DNA of 27,515 nucleotides from Rhizobium sp. Q54 (GCA_945901195.1 CAMDKB010000006.1:1-27515); one strand, 5' to 3'. Positions 15,041-23,476 are shown, counted from the first letter of the stretch. Notes: generated by a model from the letters alone, not told the origin. Numbers and translations: made by a program.

Positions 15041-16143
15041 ATGAGCACGTAAAGCGTAGCAGCTCCATCGCGATCTTGAATCAATGTCGGCGAACCCGCA
15101 TCGGCAAGCTTGAAAAGTGCGGTATCACTATCAAGCTGTTGAGCTATATCCAGTAAATAACGCGCGTTGAAGCCGACATCGATCGGTGCTGAATCATAGT
15201 CGACTTCGATTTCTTCGGTCGCAGAGCCGGAATCTGGATTGGTGACTGTCAAAGTCAGCTTTCCGTCGGCAAGCGAGAGTTTAACGGCGCGCCCACGCTC
15301 GGACGAGATGGTCGATACACGATCGACTGCCGCAATGAACTGATCGCGCTCCACCACCAGCCGCTTGTCGTTGCCCGTTGGAATAACGCGATTGTAATCG
15401 GGGAATGTTCCGTCAATCAGCTTTGAAGTCAGAACCACTTCCCCAACTGTGAAGCGAGCCTTTGTGGCGGATAACTCGACGATTACCTCGATTGTTATGC
15501 CTTCGATCAGCTTTTGCAATTCGGCAACCGCCTTGCGCGGAATGATGACGCCGGGCATTCCGGCAGCCCCTGCAGGCGACGGTATTTCCACGCGCGCAAG
15601 ACGATGACCGTCTGTCGCGACTGCCCGCAACATCGTGTGTCCGGCAACGTCGAGCGTATGGACATAAATGCCGTTGAGATAATAACGCGTCTCTTCGGTC
15701 GAAATGGCGAACTGCGTCTTGTCGATGAGTTTCTTGAGGTCGGTCGCTGCGAGCGAAAACTTGTGGGTGAGATCTCCAGCGTTGAGATCCGGAAAATCGC
15801 CTTCGGGAAGCGACTGGAGATTGAAGCGGGAACGGCCCGAGCGCAGAAGCAACTGACCGGCATCGCCGGCGGTTTCCAAAGAAACCTGCGCTCCATCCGG
15901 CAGTTTTCGAACGATGTCGTAAAGCGTATGTGCGGGCAGAGTGGTCGCGCCAGCCTGGCCAACATCGGAGGCGACACTGTCGGTTATCTCAAGATCAAGG
16001 TCGGTCGCCTTGAGAACAAGCGACCGGTCGCTCGCTTTCAAAAGAACGTTCGAAAGAATGGGAATCGTGTTTCGCCGTTCAACGACGCGATGCACATGGC
16101 CCAGAGTTTTTAACAGCGCCGCTCTTTCGAGAGTGACTTTCAT
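15025..16143 (-). CDS. dnaN: DNA polymerase III beta sliding clamp
   Basis: This 372-residue ring-forming processivity factor tethers DNA polymerase III to DNA and recruits other replication and repair proteins. It begins with the typical MKVTLERAALLKTLGHVHRV and ends in VLMPMRV, the conserved C-terminal motif of bacterial clamps. The internal region AVATDGHRLARVE is diagnostic. The frame is open to 16314, but the extra 57 residues do not resemble the family, so the ATG ending at 16143 is the start. dnaA is not upstream; instead a penicillin-binding-protein gene is divergent. recF lies further downstream on the same strand but is separated by two opposite-strand genes, which breaks the common dnaN-recF adjacency. 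Confidence 0.97.
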   Translation of the reverse strand: MKVTLERAALLKTLGHVHRVVERRNTIPILSNVLLKASDRSLVLKATDLDLEITDSVASDVGQAGATTLPAHTLYDIVRKLPDGAQVSLETAGDAGQLLLRSGRSRFNLQSLPEGDFPDLNAGDLTHKFSLAATDLKKLIDKTQFAISTEETRYYLNGIYVHTLDVAGHTMLRAVATDGHRLARVEIPSPAGAAGMPGVIIPRKAVAELQKLIEGITIEVIVELSATKARFTVGEVVLTSKLIDGTFPDYNRVIPTGNDKRLVVERDQFIAAVDRVSTISSERGRAVKLSLADGKLTLTVTNPDSGSATEEIEVDYDSAPIDVGFNARYLLDIAQQLDSDTALFKLADAGSPTLIQDRDGAATLYVLMPMRV

Positions 16144-16438
16144 CGTAAGGGTCCGTTCCAACGCGATAGAAATCTTGCCCGAATCCTGTCGATGCGGGTT
16201 GGGGACGATATCACACGACCGGCAATGCATCGCATGCCAACCACGATTCTGGACCGATTTCCCCAGAAAATGGTGCGGCAACTCAAAAACTGCACCATCC
16301 TGATCCCAAGCCACAGGCTCAACCTTAATTGGCCCTTAATCCGCCAGCTTTAATTTGATGATCAGGTCCCGCGGCGGAAGTGCTGCGTGATGCGATCTGA
16401 TCGGGCAGTGTCTGCCCATTTGAATGTGAAACGGGGCC
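16144..16438. other. Divergent intergenic region between dnaN and the penicillin-binding-protein gene
   Basis: These 295 bp should contain both promoters. The AT-richest part, around 16320-16365 (TTAATT and TTTAATTTG), is the likeliest promoter zone, but no clear -35/-10 pair stands out. I found no DnaA box (TTATCCACA) by eye, so there is no evidence for an origin here. Confidence 0.35.
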
Positions 16439-18799
16439 ATGGGCGGCTGGTTCGAGCGAAAAGAGCCTCATCTGGGCACAAAACGGGAGCGGGCAGACCT
16501 TCAGATTGGCCCGGACGACCGAATTGCGCCTGGCAAGCCCGGCAAATCCAGCGGAAAATCTTCGAAATCCGCTCGCCGTCAGCCGACCAAGACGCAACGC
16601 CGTTCCCTTCTTGGCAGCCTCTTTTCGCGAAGGGGAAATGACAGCGACAAGGACGATTTCGACCCGCCTTCAAAATCGGAAAGGCCGAGCGCGCGGCGGA
16701 AAAAGCCCAAAAAACGCCGCTCAATCTTCGGCTTTCTCAGCTATTGGGCATTTGTTTTTGGTATTTGGGGCGTCGTCGGGCTTTTTGGCCTGCTTGGCTA
16801 TCACGCGGCCAAATTGCCTCCAATCGACGAACTCGCGGTGCCGAAGCGCCCGCCTAATATTGCGATCATGGCTGAGAACGGAACGCTTCTGGCAAACCGC
16901 GGCGATACCGGAGGGGCGGCCATTCACCTTCGCGAATTGCCTGATTATACGCCCAAAGCCTTTGTAGCGATCGAGGACCGCCGGTTTTATTCGCACTGGG
17001 GCATAGACCTCACGGGTATCGGCCGAGCCGCTTTCCGCAATGTGACCAAAAGTGGAAATATGGAGGGCGGTTCCAGCATCACGCAGCAGCTCGCGAAAAA
17101 TCTGTTCCTGACACAGGAGCGCACGATGTCGCGAAAAATCCAGGAGGCGATCCTCGCGGTCTGGCTGGAAAGGAAATACTCCAAGGACCAGATCATCGAA
17201 CTTTATCTCAACCGGGTTTATTTCGGCTCGGGCGCTTACGGAATCGAAGCAGCGGCCCAGCGTTATTATGGCAAGAGCGCGCGTCAGCTCACCTTGCCCG
17301 AATCAGCCGTGCTGGCTGGCCTGATGAAAGCGCCGACCCGTCTCGCGCCCAACAAGAATCCGGAAGGCGCCGGTGCGCGGGCCGCCCAGGTCATCACAGC
17401 CATGGCGCGCGAAGGCCATATCACCGAATCCATGGCCAAAATCTCGCTCGCCCGGCCCGCCCTCGCCAAGAAGGAACAGGGCAGCGGCTCAATAAATTAC
17501 GTGGCCGATTATGTGATGGATATTCTGGACGATACGGTTGGCGCGTTCGACAGCGACATCATCGTGACGACGACGATCGACCCCAATCTCCAGGCTGCAG
17601 GCGAGAAGGCACTGGCCGAAACGTTGAACCGAAGTTCGGAAAAGCAGAATGTGGAGCAGGGCGCGCTGGTGGCTATGTTGCCTGGAGGAGAGATCAAGGC
17701 GCTGGTCGGCGGGCGTGATTATTCGGAGAGTCAGTTTAATCGCGCGGTCAGCGCCAAGCGCCAGCCTGGTTCGGCGTTCAAGCCTTTCGTTTATCTGACG
17801 GCCCTTGAGCGCGGCTACCGTCCGGAGTCCAAGGTACTCGACGGCCCGATCAACGTGAAAGGCTGGAAACCGGAAAATTCATCACGCGAGTATTTCGGAG
17901 AGGTCTCGTTGACGCGGGCCTTGTCCCTGTCACTCAATACAGTTTCCGTGCGACTTGCGCTGGCAACCGGACCGAACGCTGTCATTTCAACCGCACACCG
18001 GCTCGGCATTTCGTCGCCTCTGCAGAACAATGCTGCGATCGCGCTTGGCACGTCCGAAGTCACGCCGCTGGAACTGGTGGGCGCCTATGCACCATTCGCC
18101 AATGGGGGCATTCGCGTGCAGCCGCATGTCATCGCGCAAGTGCGCAAGGCGACAGGGCAGGTGATTTACCGCCGTAAGGGCATGAGCTTCGGGCGTGTCG
18201 TTGAGCCTCAATATGTGGCGATGATGAATGCGATGATGCAGGAAACCCTGCTCACCGGCACTGCACGAAAGGCCGAACTTGCTGGCTGGCAGGCGGCGGG
18301 GAAAACGGGCACGAGCCAAGAATATCGCGACGGTTGGTTTGTGGGTTACACCAGCAATATGGTTGCGGGCGTGTGGCTTGGAAATGACGATTCCACGCCG
18401 ACGAAAAAGGTATCTGGCGGCAATTTGCCAGTTGAAATCTGGAGCCGCTTCATGCGCGAAGCGCATAAGGGCATTCCGCCCCAATTTCTGCCCTCAGGTA
18501 CATGGAGTGATCCGACCCGCAACGGCCCGCCTCCGACTCCGCCGGCAGAAATCCCGCCGGTCGCCAATGTCTCCAACGCGCCGGCAGCGGGCATCAAAGC
18601 AGCTCCTGCGCGCGCACCTGGAGCGCCCCTCAATATCAACGCTTCAGGAAAGGTGTTCGAAGAGAGCGGCCGCCGCGAAGCCACGTCAGCGCCCCGCACC
18701 ATCAATGACCTGATCCCTCCGGCGCCCATTGGAGGACAGAAAACAGGAGCCATTCCGCAACAGGATCGCAACATCCTTCAGCGCATGTTCGGCGGTTGA
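16439..18799 (+). CDS. mrcA: Class A penicillin-binding protein (bifunctional transglycosylase/transpeptidase, PBP1A type)
   Basis: This 786-residue enzyme polymerises and cross-links peptidoglycan in the periplasm. A long basic cytoplasmic tail (about 1-97) precedes one membrane anchor (about 98-121). The GT51 domain shows EDRRFYSHWG (catalytic Glu179), EGGSSITQQLAKN (209-221) and RKIQEAILA with Glu236. The transpeptidase domain has the active-site SAFK (445-448), SLN (498-500) and KTGTS (622-626). Only about 100 residues separate the two domains, so a large OB-fold insertion like that of E. coli PBP1a is absent. The C-terminal tail from about 690 is Pro/Ala-rich and low in complexity. It stands alone and is divergent from dnaN. 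The mrcA/pbp1A naming is by architecture. Confidence 0.93.
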   Translation: MGGWFERKEPHLGTKRERADLQIGPDDRIAPGKPGKSSGKSSKSARRQPTKTQRRSLLGSLFSRRGNDSDKDDFDPPSKSERPSARRKKPKKRRSIFGFLSYWAFVFGIWGVVGLFGLLGYHAAKLPPIDELAVPKRPPNIAIMAENGTLLANRGDTGGAAIHLRELPDYTPKAFVAIEDRRFYSHWGIDLTGIGRAAFRNVTKSGNMEGGSSITQQLAKNLFLTQERTMSRKIQEAILAVWLERKYSKDQIIELYLNRVYFGSGAYGIEAAAQRYYGKSARQLTLPESAVLAGLMKAPTRLAPNKNPEGAGARAAQVITAMAREGHITESMAKISLARPALAKKEQGSGSINYVADYVMDILDDTVGAFDSDIIVTTTIDPNLQAAGEKALAETLNRSSEKQNVEQGALVAMLPGGEIKALVGGRDYSESQFNRAVSAKRQPGSAFKPFVYLTALERGYRPESKVLDGPINVKGWKPENSSREYFGEVSLTRALSLSLNTVSVRLALATGPNAVISTAHRLGISSPLQNNAAIALGTSEVTPLELVGAYAPFANGGIRVQPHVIAQVRKATGQVIYRRKGMSFGRVVEPQYVAMMNAMMQETLLTGTARKAELAGWQAAGKTGTSQEYRDGWFVGYTSNMVAGVWLGNDDSTPTKKVSGGNLPVEIWSRFMREAHKGIPPQFLPSGTWSDPTRNGPPPTPPAEIPPVANVSNAPAAGIKAAPARAPGAPLNINASGKVFEESGRREATSAPRTINDLIPPAPIGGQKTGAIPQQDRNILQRMFGG

Positions 18800-18808
18800 A
18801 CGGAAACG

Positions 18809-18833
18809 AAAAAGCCCGGCGCATGGCCGGGCT
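18809..18833 (-). terminator. Intrinsic terminator of the Hsp20-DUF1150 operon
   Basis: The arms AGCCCGGC (18813-18820) and GCCGGGCT (18826-18833) form a perfect 8-bp GC-rich stem with a 5-nt loop. The A-run at 18809-18813 becomes a U-run right after the stem on the minus-strand transcript, the textbook form of a rho-independent terminator. It lies 30 nt past the DUF1150 stop and may also slow transcripts from the penicillin-binding-protein gene on the other side. Confidence 0.85.
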
Positions 18834-18862
18834 CCATCTCGCTTTCTGGGTTTTTGAATCAA

Positions 18863-19129
18863 TCAGTGCACACTCACTGGATGTAGATCATGCTCCCAGG
18901 CATTGGCGACCGCAGCATCCTTGGAATCGGTGAGAACAATGGGCGAACCGTCCGCCGCCAGAAGGGCATAGAGCGTCATATTAGGCTGAACGGGCCCAAC
19001 CTGCGGAAACAGGCGAAGCACTTCGTCGCTTTTCATCGCTTTGACATAGGCCACAGTGCCGCCACCCAGATGAGCAAATTGCTCGGGGGTCAGGGCTGGC
19101 TTGCTGGCGGTTTTTACTGAATCAATCAT
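18863..19129 (-). CDS. DUF1150 family small protein
   Basis: This 88-residue soluble protein matches the DUF1150 family pattern: LTPEQFAHLGGGTVAYVK near the N-terminus and PNMTLYALLAADGSPIVLTDS in the middle. An in-frame ATG five codons earlier exists. I prefer the ATG ending at 19129 because AGGAG sits about 6 nt before it, inside the longer version. It lies 51 nt downstream of a small heat shock gene on the same strand and ends before a strong terminator, so the two form an operon. This Hsp20-DUF1150 pairing recurs in alphaproteobacteria as I know the family. The function is not established; association with the chaperone or its clients is an inference from position. Confidence 0.8.
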   Translation of the reverse strand: MIDSVKTASKPALTPEQFAHLGGGTVAYVKAMKSDEVLRLFPQVGPVQPNMTLYALLAADGSPIVLTDSKDAAVANAWEHDLHPVSVH

Positions 19130-19180
19130 CTCACTCTCCTTCATGCGTCCTTTAAAAGGCCCGCGTAACGGTGCTGATTT

Positions 19181-19609
19181 TCAATCCCGCACCAATATGT
19201 TGATCTTCTGGACAATGCGCTCGGGCTGAGGCCGCGCAAGGTCGATACATAGAAGACCGTTGACCAGATCCGCGCCCAGGATCTGCATACCCTCAGCGAG
19301 CAGGAAGGCGCGTTGAAACTGCCGTGCTGCAATGCCCCGATGCAGATAGACACGCTCGCGATCGTCCGTCTGGCGACCTCGCACCAGGAGCTGGCGCTCC
19401 TCGACGGTCACTTCGAGTTGCTCACGGGTAAACCCTGCAACTGCCAACGTTATCCTAAGCATTTCCGGCTCAGATTGCGAGCACGCAATGCGTTCAATAT
19501 TGTAGGGTGGATAGCCATCTGATGCTGTCCGGGATACCCGGTCCAGCGCCCGCTCGATATCATCGAAACCGAGCAGAAATGGCGAATTCAACGTTGGTAT
19601 GCGCGTCAT
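19181..19609 (-). CDS. Small heat shock protein (Hsp20, alpha-crystallin family)
   Basis: This 142-residue ATP-independent holdase chaperone binds unfolding proteins. The alpha-crystallin domain covers about residues 35-130 (PYNIERIA, LRITLAVAGFTREQLEVTVEERQLLVRG, then the RGIAARQFQRAFLL segment). The C-terminal IxI-like tail motif of classical Hsp20s is represented by INIL. It is the first gene of an operon with DUF1150. The ribosome site is weak (GCGAG about 9 nt ahead of the ATG). A 6-bp inverted repeat, AGGGAC/GTCCCT (19643-19663), lies 34-54 nt upstream in the probable leader. I could not identify a clear heat-shock sigma promoter. Confidence 0.9.
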   Translation of the reverse strand: MTRIPTLNSPFLLGFDDIERALDRVSRTASDGYPPYNIERIACSQSEPEMLRITLAVAGFTREQLEVTVEERQLLVRGRQTDDRERVYLHRGIAARQFQRAFLLAEGMQILGADLVNGLLCIDLARPQPERIVQKINILVRD

Positions 19610-19779
19610 GTTTGCACTCGCGAAGCCCGGCTGGCGCCTCGAAGGGACCCGGTTGGCGTCCCTAACTACGTTTGATCAATGCTCTGGAGTGAAGCATTAC
19701 CCACCCAGAACACCTGATTTATATGGGTGCGTCGGAACCCGATTCAAGATGCCACATCAACCTGGGATTGGCATATCTT

Positions 19780-20775
19780 TTAAAGCATATGCGGCAGAAC
19801 CCTGTCGGGTGGCGTATGTCCATCCATGAAGGTTTTCAGATTGATAATGACTTTTTCTCCGGTGTCGATACGGCTTTCCAATGTCGCAGAGCCCATGTGG
19901 GGCAGCAGTGTGACCTTGCCTGCCTTGGCGAGCCGCATCAGCTTGGGCGAAACGGCTGGTTCGTGCTCGAAAACGTCGAGGCCCGCCCCAGCAATGGCCT
20001 TTGTTTCGACGAGGCGGATGAGCTCCTTTTCGTCGATGATCTCGCCGCGTGCGGTATTGACGATAATTGCGGATGGCCGGAGCAATTTCAAGCGCCGCGC
20101 AGACAAGAGGTGGTAGGTTGCCGGTGTGTGCGGGCAATTGACGGATACAATATCCATGCGCGCGAGCATCTGGTCCAGTGAACCCCAGTAAGTTGCTTCC
20201 AGCTGCTCTTCAATCTCCGGGCTCACACGCCGGCGATTGTGATAGTGAATGGACAGACCAAATGCTTTTGCGCGACGCGCCAACGCCTGGCCGATACGGC
20301 CCATGCCGACGATACCAAGGCGTTTGCCGGTAATGCGCGAACCTAGCATCCACGTCGGCGACCAGCCGCCCCAATCACCTGTTATGACCGCATTCGCTCC
20401 TTCGACGACCCGGCGGGCGACGGCCAGGATCAGGGCCATCGTCATGTCAGCAGTATCTTCCGTCAAAACCCCTGGCGTATTGGTCACGGTGATCCCGCGC
20501 TGGAGCGCTGCCGCTACGTCGATATGATCAACGCCGTTGCCAAAATTCGCGATCAATTTCAACTGCGCACCAGCGCCTGCCAACATTTCCGCGTCAATCC
20601 GGTCCGTGATGGTGGGAACCAGCGCATCCGAATGGAGCAAGGCCGCTGTGAGCTCAGCTCTCGACATCGGCTTGTCTTCAACGTTCAGCTGCACGTCGAA
20701 CAATTCACACATGCGGGTTTCGACGACATCGGGAAGTTTTCGCGTCACGATGACCCGGGGCCGGCGCTTGTTCAT
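19780..20775 (-). CDS. D-2-hydroxyacid dehydrogenase (glyoxylate/hydroxypyruvate reductase-like)
   Basis: This 331-residue NAD(P)-dependent oxidoreductase interconverts a 2-keto acid and a D-2-hydroxy acid in the cytoplasm. The Rossmann motif is IVGMGRIG (155-162). The catalytic triad of the family is visible: Arg243 in NTARGEIID, Glu272 in DVFEHEP and His293 in LLPHMGSAT. The ANFGNGVDHID segment (76-86) is the substrate-loop region typical of glyoxylate/glycerate dehydrogenases. Length is normal. It is transcribed divergently from the SH3-domain gene. The exact substrate (glyoxylate, hydroxypyruvate or phosphonate-type analogues) cannot be decided from sequence alone. Confidence 0.9.
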   Translation of the reverse strand: MNKRRPRVIVTRKLPDVVETRMCELFDVQLNVEDKPMSRAELTAALLHSDALVPTITDRIDAEMLAGAGAQLKLIANFGNGVDHIDVAAALQRGITVTNTPGVLTEDTADMTMALILAVARRVVEGANAVITGDWGGWSPTWMLGSRITGKRLGIVGMGRIGQALARRAKAFGLSIHYHNRRRVSPEIEEQLEATYWGSLDQMLARMDIVSVNCPHTPATYHLLSARRLKLLRPSAIIVNTARGEIIDEKELIRLVETKAIAGAGLDVFEHEPAVSPKLMRLAKAGKVTLLPHMGSATLESRIDTGEKVIINLKTFMDGHTPPDRVLPHML

Positions 20776-20922
20776 CCAAAGGTTTCCTTCAGCTTCGGAA
20801 GTAGATCCGGGCGATTCGCAATCATTCCCGTAACGCTTCGTTCATCACACTTTAACTGCTGTGAGTGCAAATGGATATGCAGCCAGTGTCCTAATGCCAA
20901 CGTCGAGTAGAGCGTTACAGTC
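20776..20922. promoter_or_regulatory. Divergent promoter region, dehydrogenase and SH3-domain genes
   Basis: These 147 bp lie between two divergent starts and should hold both promoters. A 5-bp inverted repeat, TCACA (20845-20849) with TGTGA (20860-20864), is centred in the region and could be an operator half-site pair. No clear sigma70 pair is assigned. Confidence 0.3.
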
Positions 20923-21489
20923 ATGCGTTCAGGGAATAAAAGAAGTAACTTTCCGGGCGTTTTCGCTTCAGCAGGCGTTGCCCCTATTTTTGCCGCCCTC
21001 ATCACATTATTTACGGTCGCACAGCCAGCCGTGGCAGGTGGCGATACGCAGATCGGCTCTGCGACAGGGCTGCAGATACCGCGATATGTCAGCCTGCGTT
21101 CGGGCCATGTCAATTTGCGTCAGGGTCCATCCAAGGAACATGACACGATCTGGATCTACCGCAAGGAAGGCCTGCCAGTTGAAATCACTGCCGAGTTCGA
21201 GACCTGGCGCAAAATTCGCGATTCCGACGGATCGGAGGGATGGGTCCTGCATTCGCTTTTGTCTGGCCGGCGTACCGCCCTCGTCTCTCCCTGGAACAAG
21301 GTCGGCTTGATCGAAGTGCGGGCGAAACCGGGAGCTGGTGCGCCACTCGCAGCTCGCCTCGAGCCGCGCGTCGTGGCGCAAGTCCGTAAATGCGACCAGA
21401 TCTGGTGCCGGGTGTCTTCAAAGGATTTCGACGGATATATCGCGCAAAAAGAACTCTGGGGCGTCTATCCCGACGAAAAACTCGACTGA
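20923..21489 (+). CDS. Secreted SH3-domain protein (bacterial SH3, DUF1058-like)
   Basis: This 188-residue protein has an N-terminal signal peptide (about 1-38, ending AVAGG). Two tandem SH3-like repeats follow: the first from about residue 56 (YVSLRSGHVNLRQGPS, ending with WRKIRDSDGSEGWVLHSLL), the second from about 121 (WNKVGLIEVRAKPGAGA, ending with WCRVSSKDFDGYIAQKELW). Such periplasmic SH3b proteins are thought to bind cell-wall peptides or other proteins. The gene lies ahead of fabA on the same strand with a 192-nt gap. In related genomes I recall a gene of this type near the irr-fabA cluster, but the link is positional only. Confidence 0.87.
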   Translation: MRSGNKRSNFPGVFASAGVAPIFAALITLFTVAQPAVAGGDTQIGSATGLQIPRYVSLRSGHVNLRQGPSKEHDTIWIYRKEGLPVEITAEFETWRKIRDSDGSEGWVLHSLLSGRRTALVSPWNKVGLIEVRAKPGAGAPLAARLEPRVVAQVRKCDQIWCRVSSKDFDGYIAQKELWGVYPDEKLD

Positions 21490-21597
21490 AACGCCGTCTT
21501 TCAGCTCCAGGTGGCAACCGCTGCGTTGCATTGTGGAGATTGTGCCACGCTACATAAACCTTTCGCCCCACGCTTGCCTGCCTCCTTTCGATGCGGC

Positions 21598-21658
21598 CGG
21601 GTGTATGTTAGGACACCCGCGCATGCCGGGCGCGATGTCCGGACGGGGCTTCAGCCCC
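21598..21658 (+). promoter_or_regulatory. Hairpin-rich leader upstream of fabA
   Basis: Two inverted repeats lie close together: CGGGTGT (21598-21604) with ACACCCG (21613-21619), and GGGGC (21645-21649) with GCCCC (21654-21658) around a TTCA tetraloop. A 9-nt direct repeat, TGTTAGGAC, occurs at 21606-21614 and again at 21670-21678 just before the fabA ATG. These could be a terminator for the SH3 gene, a regulator site, or a structured mRNA leader. I recognise no known riboswitch family. Confidence 0.35.
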
Positions 21659-21681
21659 TGCGGGAGAGGTGTTAGGACGAT

Positions 21682-22206
21682 ATGGCCGAACGGCGCTCAA
21701 GTTTCGAGTATGAAGACCTGTTAGCCTGCGGGCGCGGGGAGCTTTTTGGCCCGGGCAACGCACAATTGCCGCTCCCACCCATGCTGATGTTCGACCGGAT
21801 CGCCGAAATCTCGGATACTGGTGGAGCCAATGGCAAGGGGCATGTGCTGGCCGAACTTTCCATCAAACCGGACCTCTGGTTTTTCGGATGCCATTTCAAG
21901 GGTGATCCGGTGATGCCGGGATGTCTCGGCCTCGACGCGCTTTGGCAGCTGGTCGGCTTTCATCTGGGCTGGCTGGGGTCCACTGGGCGTGGACGGGCTC
22001 TGGGCGTCGGCGAGGTAAAGTTCGTCGATCAGGTTCTGCCAACGGTCAAGAACGTGGTGTACGGAATCGATTTCAAACGCGTGTTCCGTGGCAAGCTGGT
22101 GCTCGGCATAGCAGACGGCTGGCTTGAGGCCGACGGCAAGCGCATTTATGAAGCGCGCGATCTACGTGTAGGACTGTTCCAGTCCGGCGCGCCTGCAGCA
22201 GGCTGA
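21682..22206 (+). CDS. fabA: FabA, 3-hydroxydecanoyl-ACP dehydratase/isomerase
   Basis: This 174-residue bifunctional dehydratase introduces the cis double bond at the ten-carbon stage of fatty acid synthesis. The active-site region FFGCHFKGDPVMPGCLGLDALWQ-type sequence places His71 and Asp85 at the catalytic positions of the hot-dog fold. Length matches FabA (about 171) rather than FabZ (about 150). The start is the ATG at 21682, with GAGAGG about 13 nt upstream, which is a rather distant ribosome site. fabB follows after 34 nt. With FabB it forms the anaerobic unsaturated fatty acid pathway. I see no irr gene directly upstream, where many rhizobial genomes have one. Confidence 0.96.
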   Translation: MAERRSSFEYEDLLACGRGELFGPGNAQLPLPPMLMFDRIAEISDTGGANGKGHVLAELSIKPDLWFFGCHFKGDPVMPGCLGLDALWQLVGFHLGWLGSTGRGRALGVGEVKFVDQVLPTVKNVVYGIDFKRVFRGKLVLGIADGWLEADGKRIYEARDLRVGLFQSGAPAAG

Positions 22207-22240
22207 CATACCCGCGCTCCGGCGCCAACAGGAGACATTT

Positions 22241-23464
22241 ATGAGACGCGTCGTCGTCACCGGCATGGGAATTGTCTCGGCCATTGGCAACAATCCGCAG
22301 GAAGTGACTGCCTCGCTGCGCGAAGCCCGGTCAGGTATTGTCACGGCTGACGACTACGTGAAGTACGGGTTCCGATGTCAGGTGCATGGCGCACCATCGC
22401 TGAAGCCGGAAGATGTTGTTGACCGCCGCGCCATGCGTTTCCATGGCGGCGGAACAGGCTGGAACCATGTTGCGATGGATCAGGCGATCCTTGATGCGGG
22501 CCTGAGCGATAACGAAGTCTCCCATGAACGAACCGGCATTATCATGGGCTCGGGCGGACCTTCGACACGTACAATCGTGGAAGCGGCCGATATCACCCGC
22601 ACCAAAGGGCCCAAGCGAATTGGACCGTTTGCAGTTCCCAAAGCGATGTCCTCAACGGCATCGGCGACGCTTGCGACATGGTTCAAGATCAAGGGCGTCA
22701 ATTATTCTATCTCGTCGGCGTGTGCGACTTCGTCCCATTGCATCGGCAATGCTGCCGAAATGATCCAGTACGGCAAGCAGGACATGATGTTCGCCGGTGG
22801 CTGCGAGGATCTCGACTGGTCGCTGTCTGATCTCTTCGACGCCATGGGAGCAATGTCGTCAAACTTCAACGATCAGCCATCTACTGCGTCACGTCCGTAT
22901 GACAAGAATCGCGACGGCTTCGTGATCGCGGGTGGCGCGGGTGTCCTCGTCCTGGAAGAATATGAACATGCCAGGGCAAGAGGCGCCAAGATTTATGCAG
23001 AACTGGCAGGTTATGGCGTGACTTCGGATGGCTACGACATGGTGGCGCCATCTGGTGAAGGCGCCATGCGCTGCATGCGCATGGCAATGCAGAACGTCAA
23101 AAGCCCGGTGGATTATATCAATCCGCACGCGACCTCCACCCCGGTCGGCGACGCCAAGGAAATCGAGGCTATCAGAGCCGTGTTCGGCGCGGGAGATAAA
23201 TGCCCGCCGATATCTGCAACCAAGGCTCTCACTGGCCATTCCCTCGGCGCAGCCGGTGTGCAGGAAGCCATCTATTCACTGATGATGATGAAAAACGGAT
23301 TCATCGCGGAAAGCGCCCATATCCAGGAACTCGATCCAGATTTCGCGGATATGAATATAATGCGTACACGATGCGACAATGTTCAGCTGGGGACCGTGCT
23401 TTCCAATTCATTCGGCTTCGGCGGCACAAATGCCACCCTGGTCTTCAAGCACGTCGACGCGTAA
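22241..23464 (+). CDS. fabB: FabB, 3-oxoacyl-ACP synthase I
   Basis: This 407-residue ketosynthase elongates acyl-ACP, including the unsaturated chains made by FabA. The catalytic triad is visible: Cys161 in SSACATSSH, His296 in INPHATSTPVGD and His333 in ATKALTGHSLGAAG, with Lys328 of the same motif. The C-terminal NSFGFGGTNATLVF glycine-rich strand is conserved. AGGAGA precedes the ATG by about 6 nt. It lies between fabA and fabI with gaps of 34 and 12 nt, a clear operon. Pairing with fabA supports FabB rather than FabF. Confidence 0.96.
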   Translation: MRRVVVTGMGIVSAIGNNPQEVTASLREARSGIVTADDYVKYGFRCQVHGAPSLKPEDVVDRRAMRFHGGGTGWNHVAMDQAILDAGLSDNEVSHERTGIIMGSGGPSTRTIVEAADITRTKGPKRIGPFAVPKAMSSTASATLATWFKIKGVNYSISSACATSSHCIGNAAEMIQYGKQDMMFAGGCEDLDWSLSDLFDAMGAMSSNFNDQPSTASRPYDKNRDGFVIAGGAGVLVLEEYEHARARGAKIYAELAGYGVTSDGYDMVAPSGEGAMRCMRMAMQNVKSPVDYINPHATSTPVGDAKEIEAIRAVFGAGDKCPPISATKALTGHSLGAAGVQEAIYSLMMMKNGFIAESAHIQELDPDFADMNIMRTRCDNVQLGTVLSNSFGFGGTNATLVFKHVDA

Positions 23465-23476
23465 TCAGGACATTTC

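Noticed and set aside
16144..16314. N-terminal extension of dnaN to 16314
   Set aside because: The extra 57 residues do not resemble DnaN; the conserved protein starts at MKVTLERA.
16144..16438. Possible replication origin beside dnaN
   Set aside because: No DnaA boxes, iterons or dnaA gene are visible; a dnaN neighbour alone is not evidence for oriC.
20845..20864. CRP/FNR-like site between the dehydrogenase and SH3 genes
   Set aside because: The half-sites are in the order TCACA-N10-TGTGA, the reverse of the CRP consensus TGTGA-N6-TCACA; kept only as a generic palindrome.
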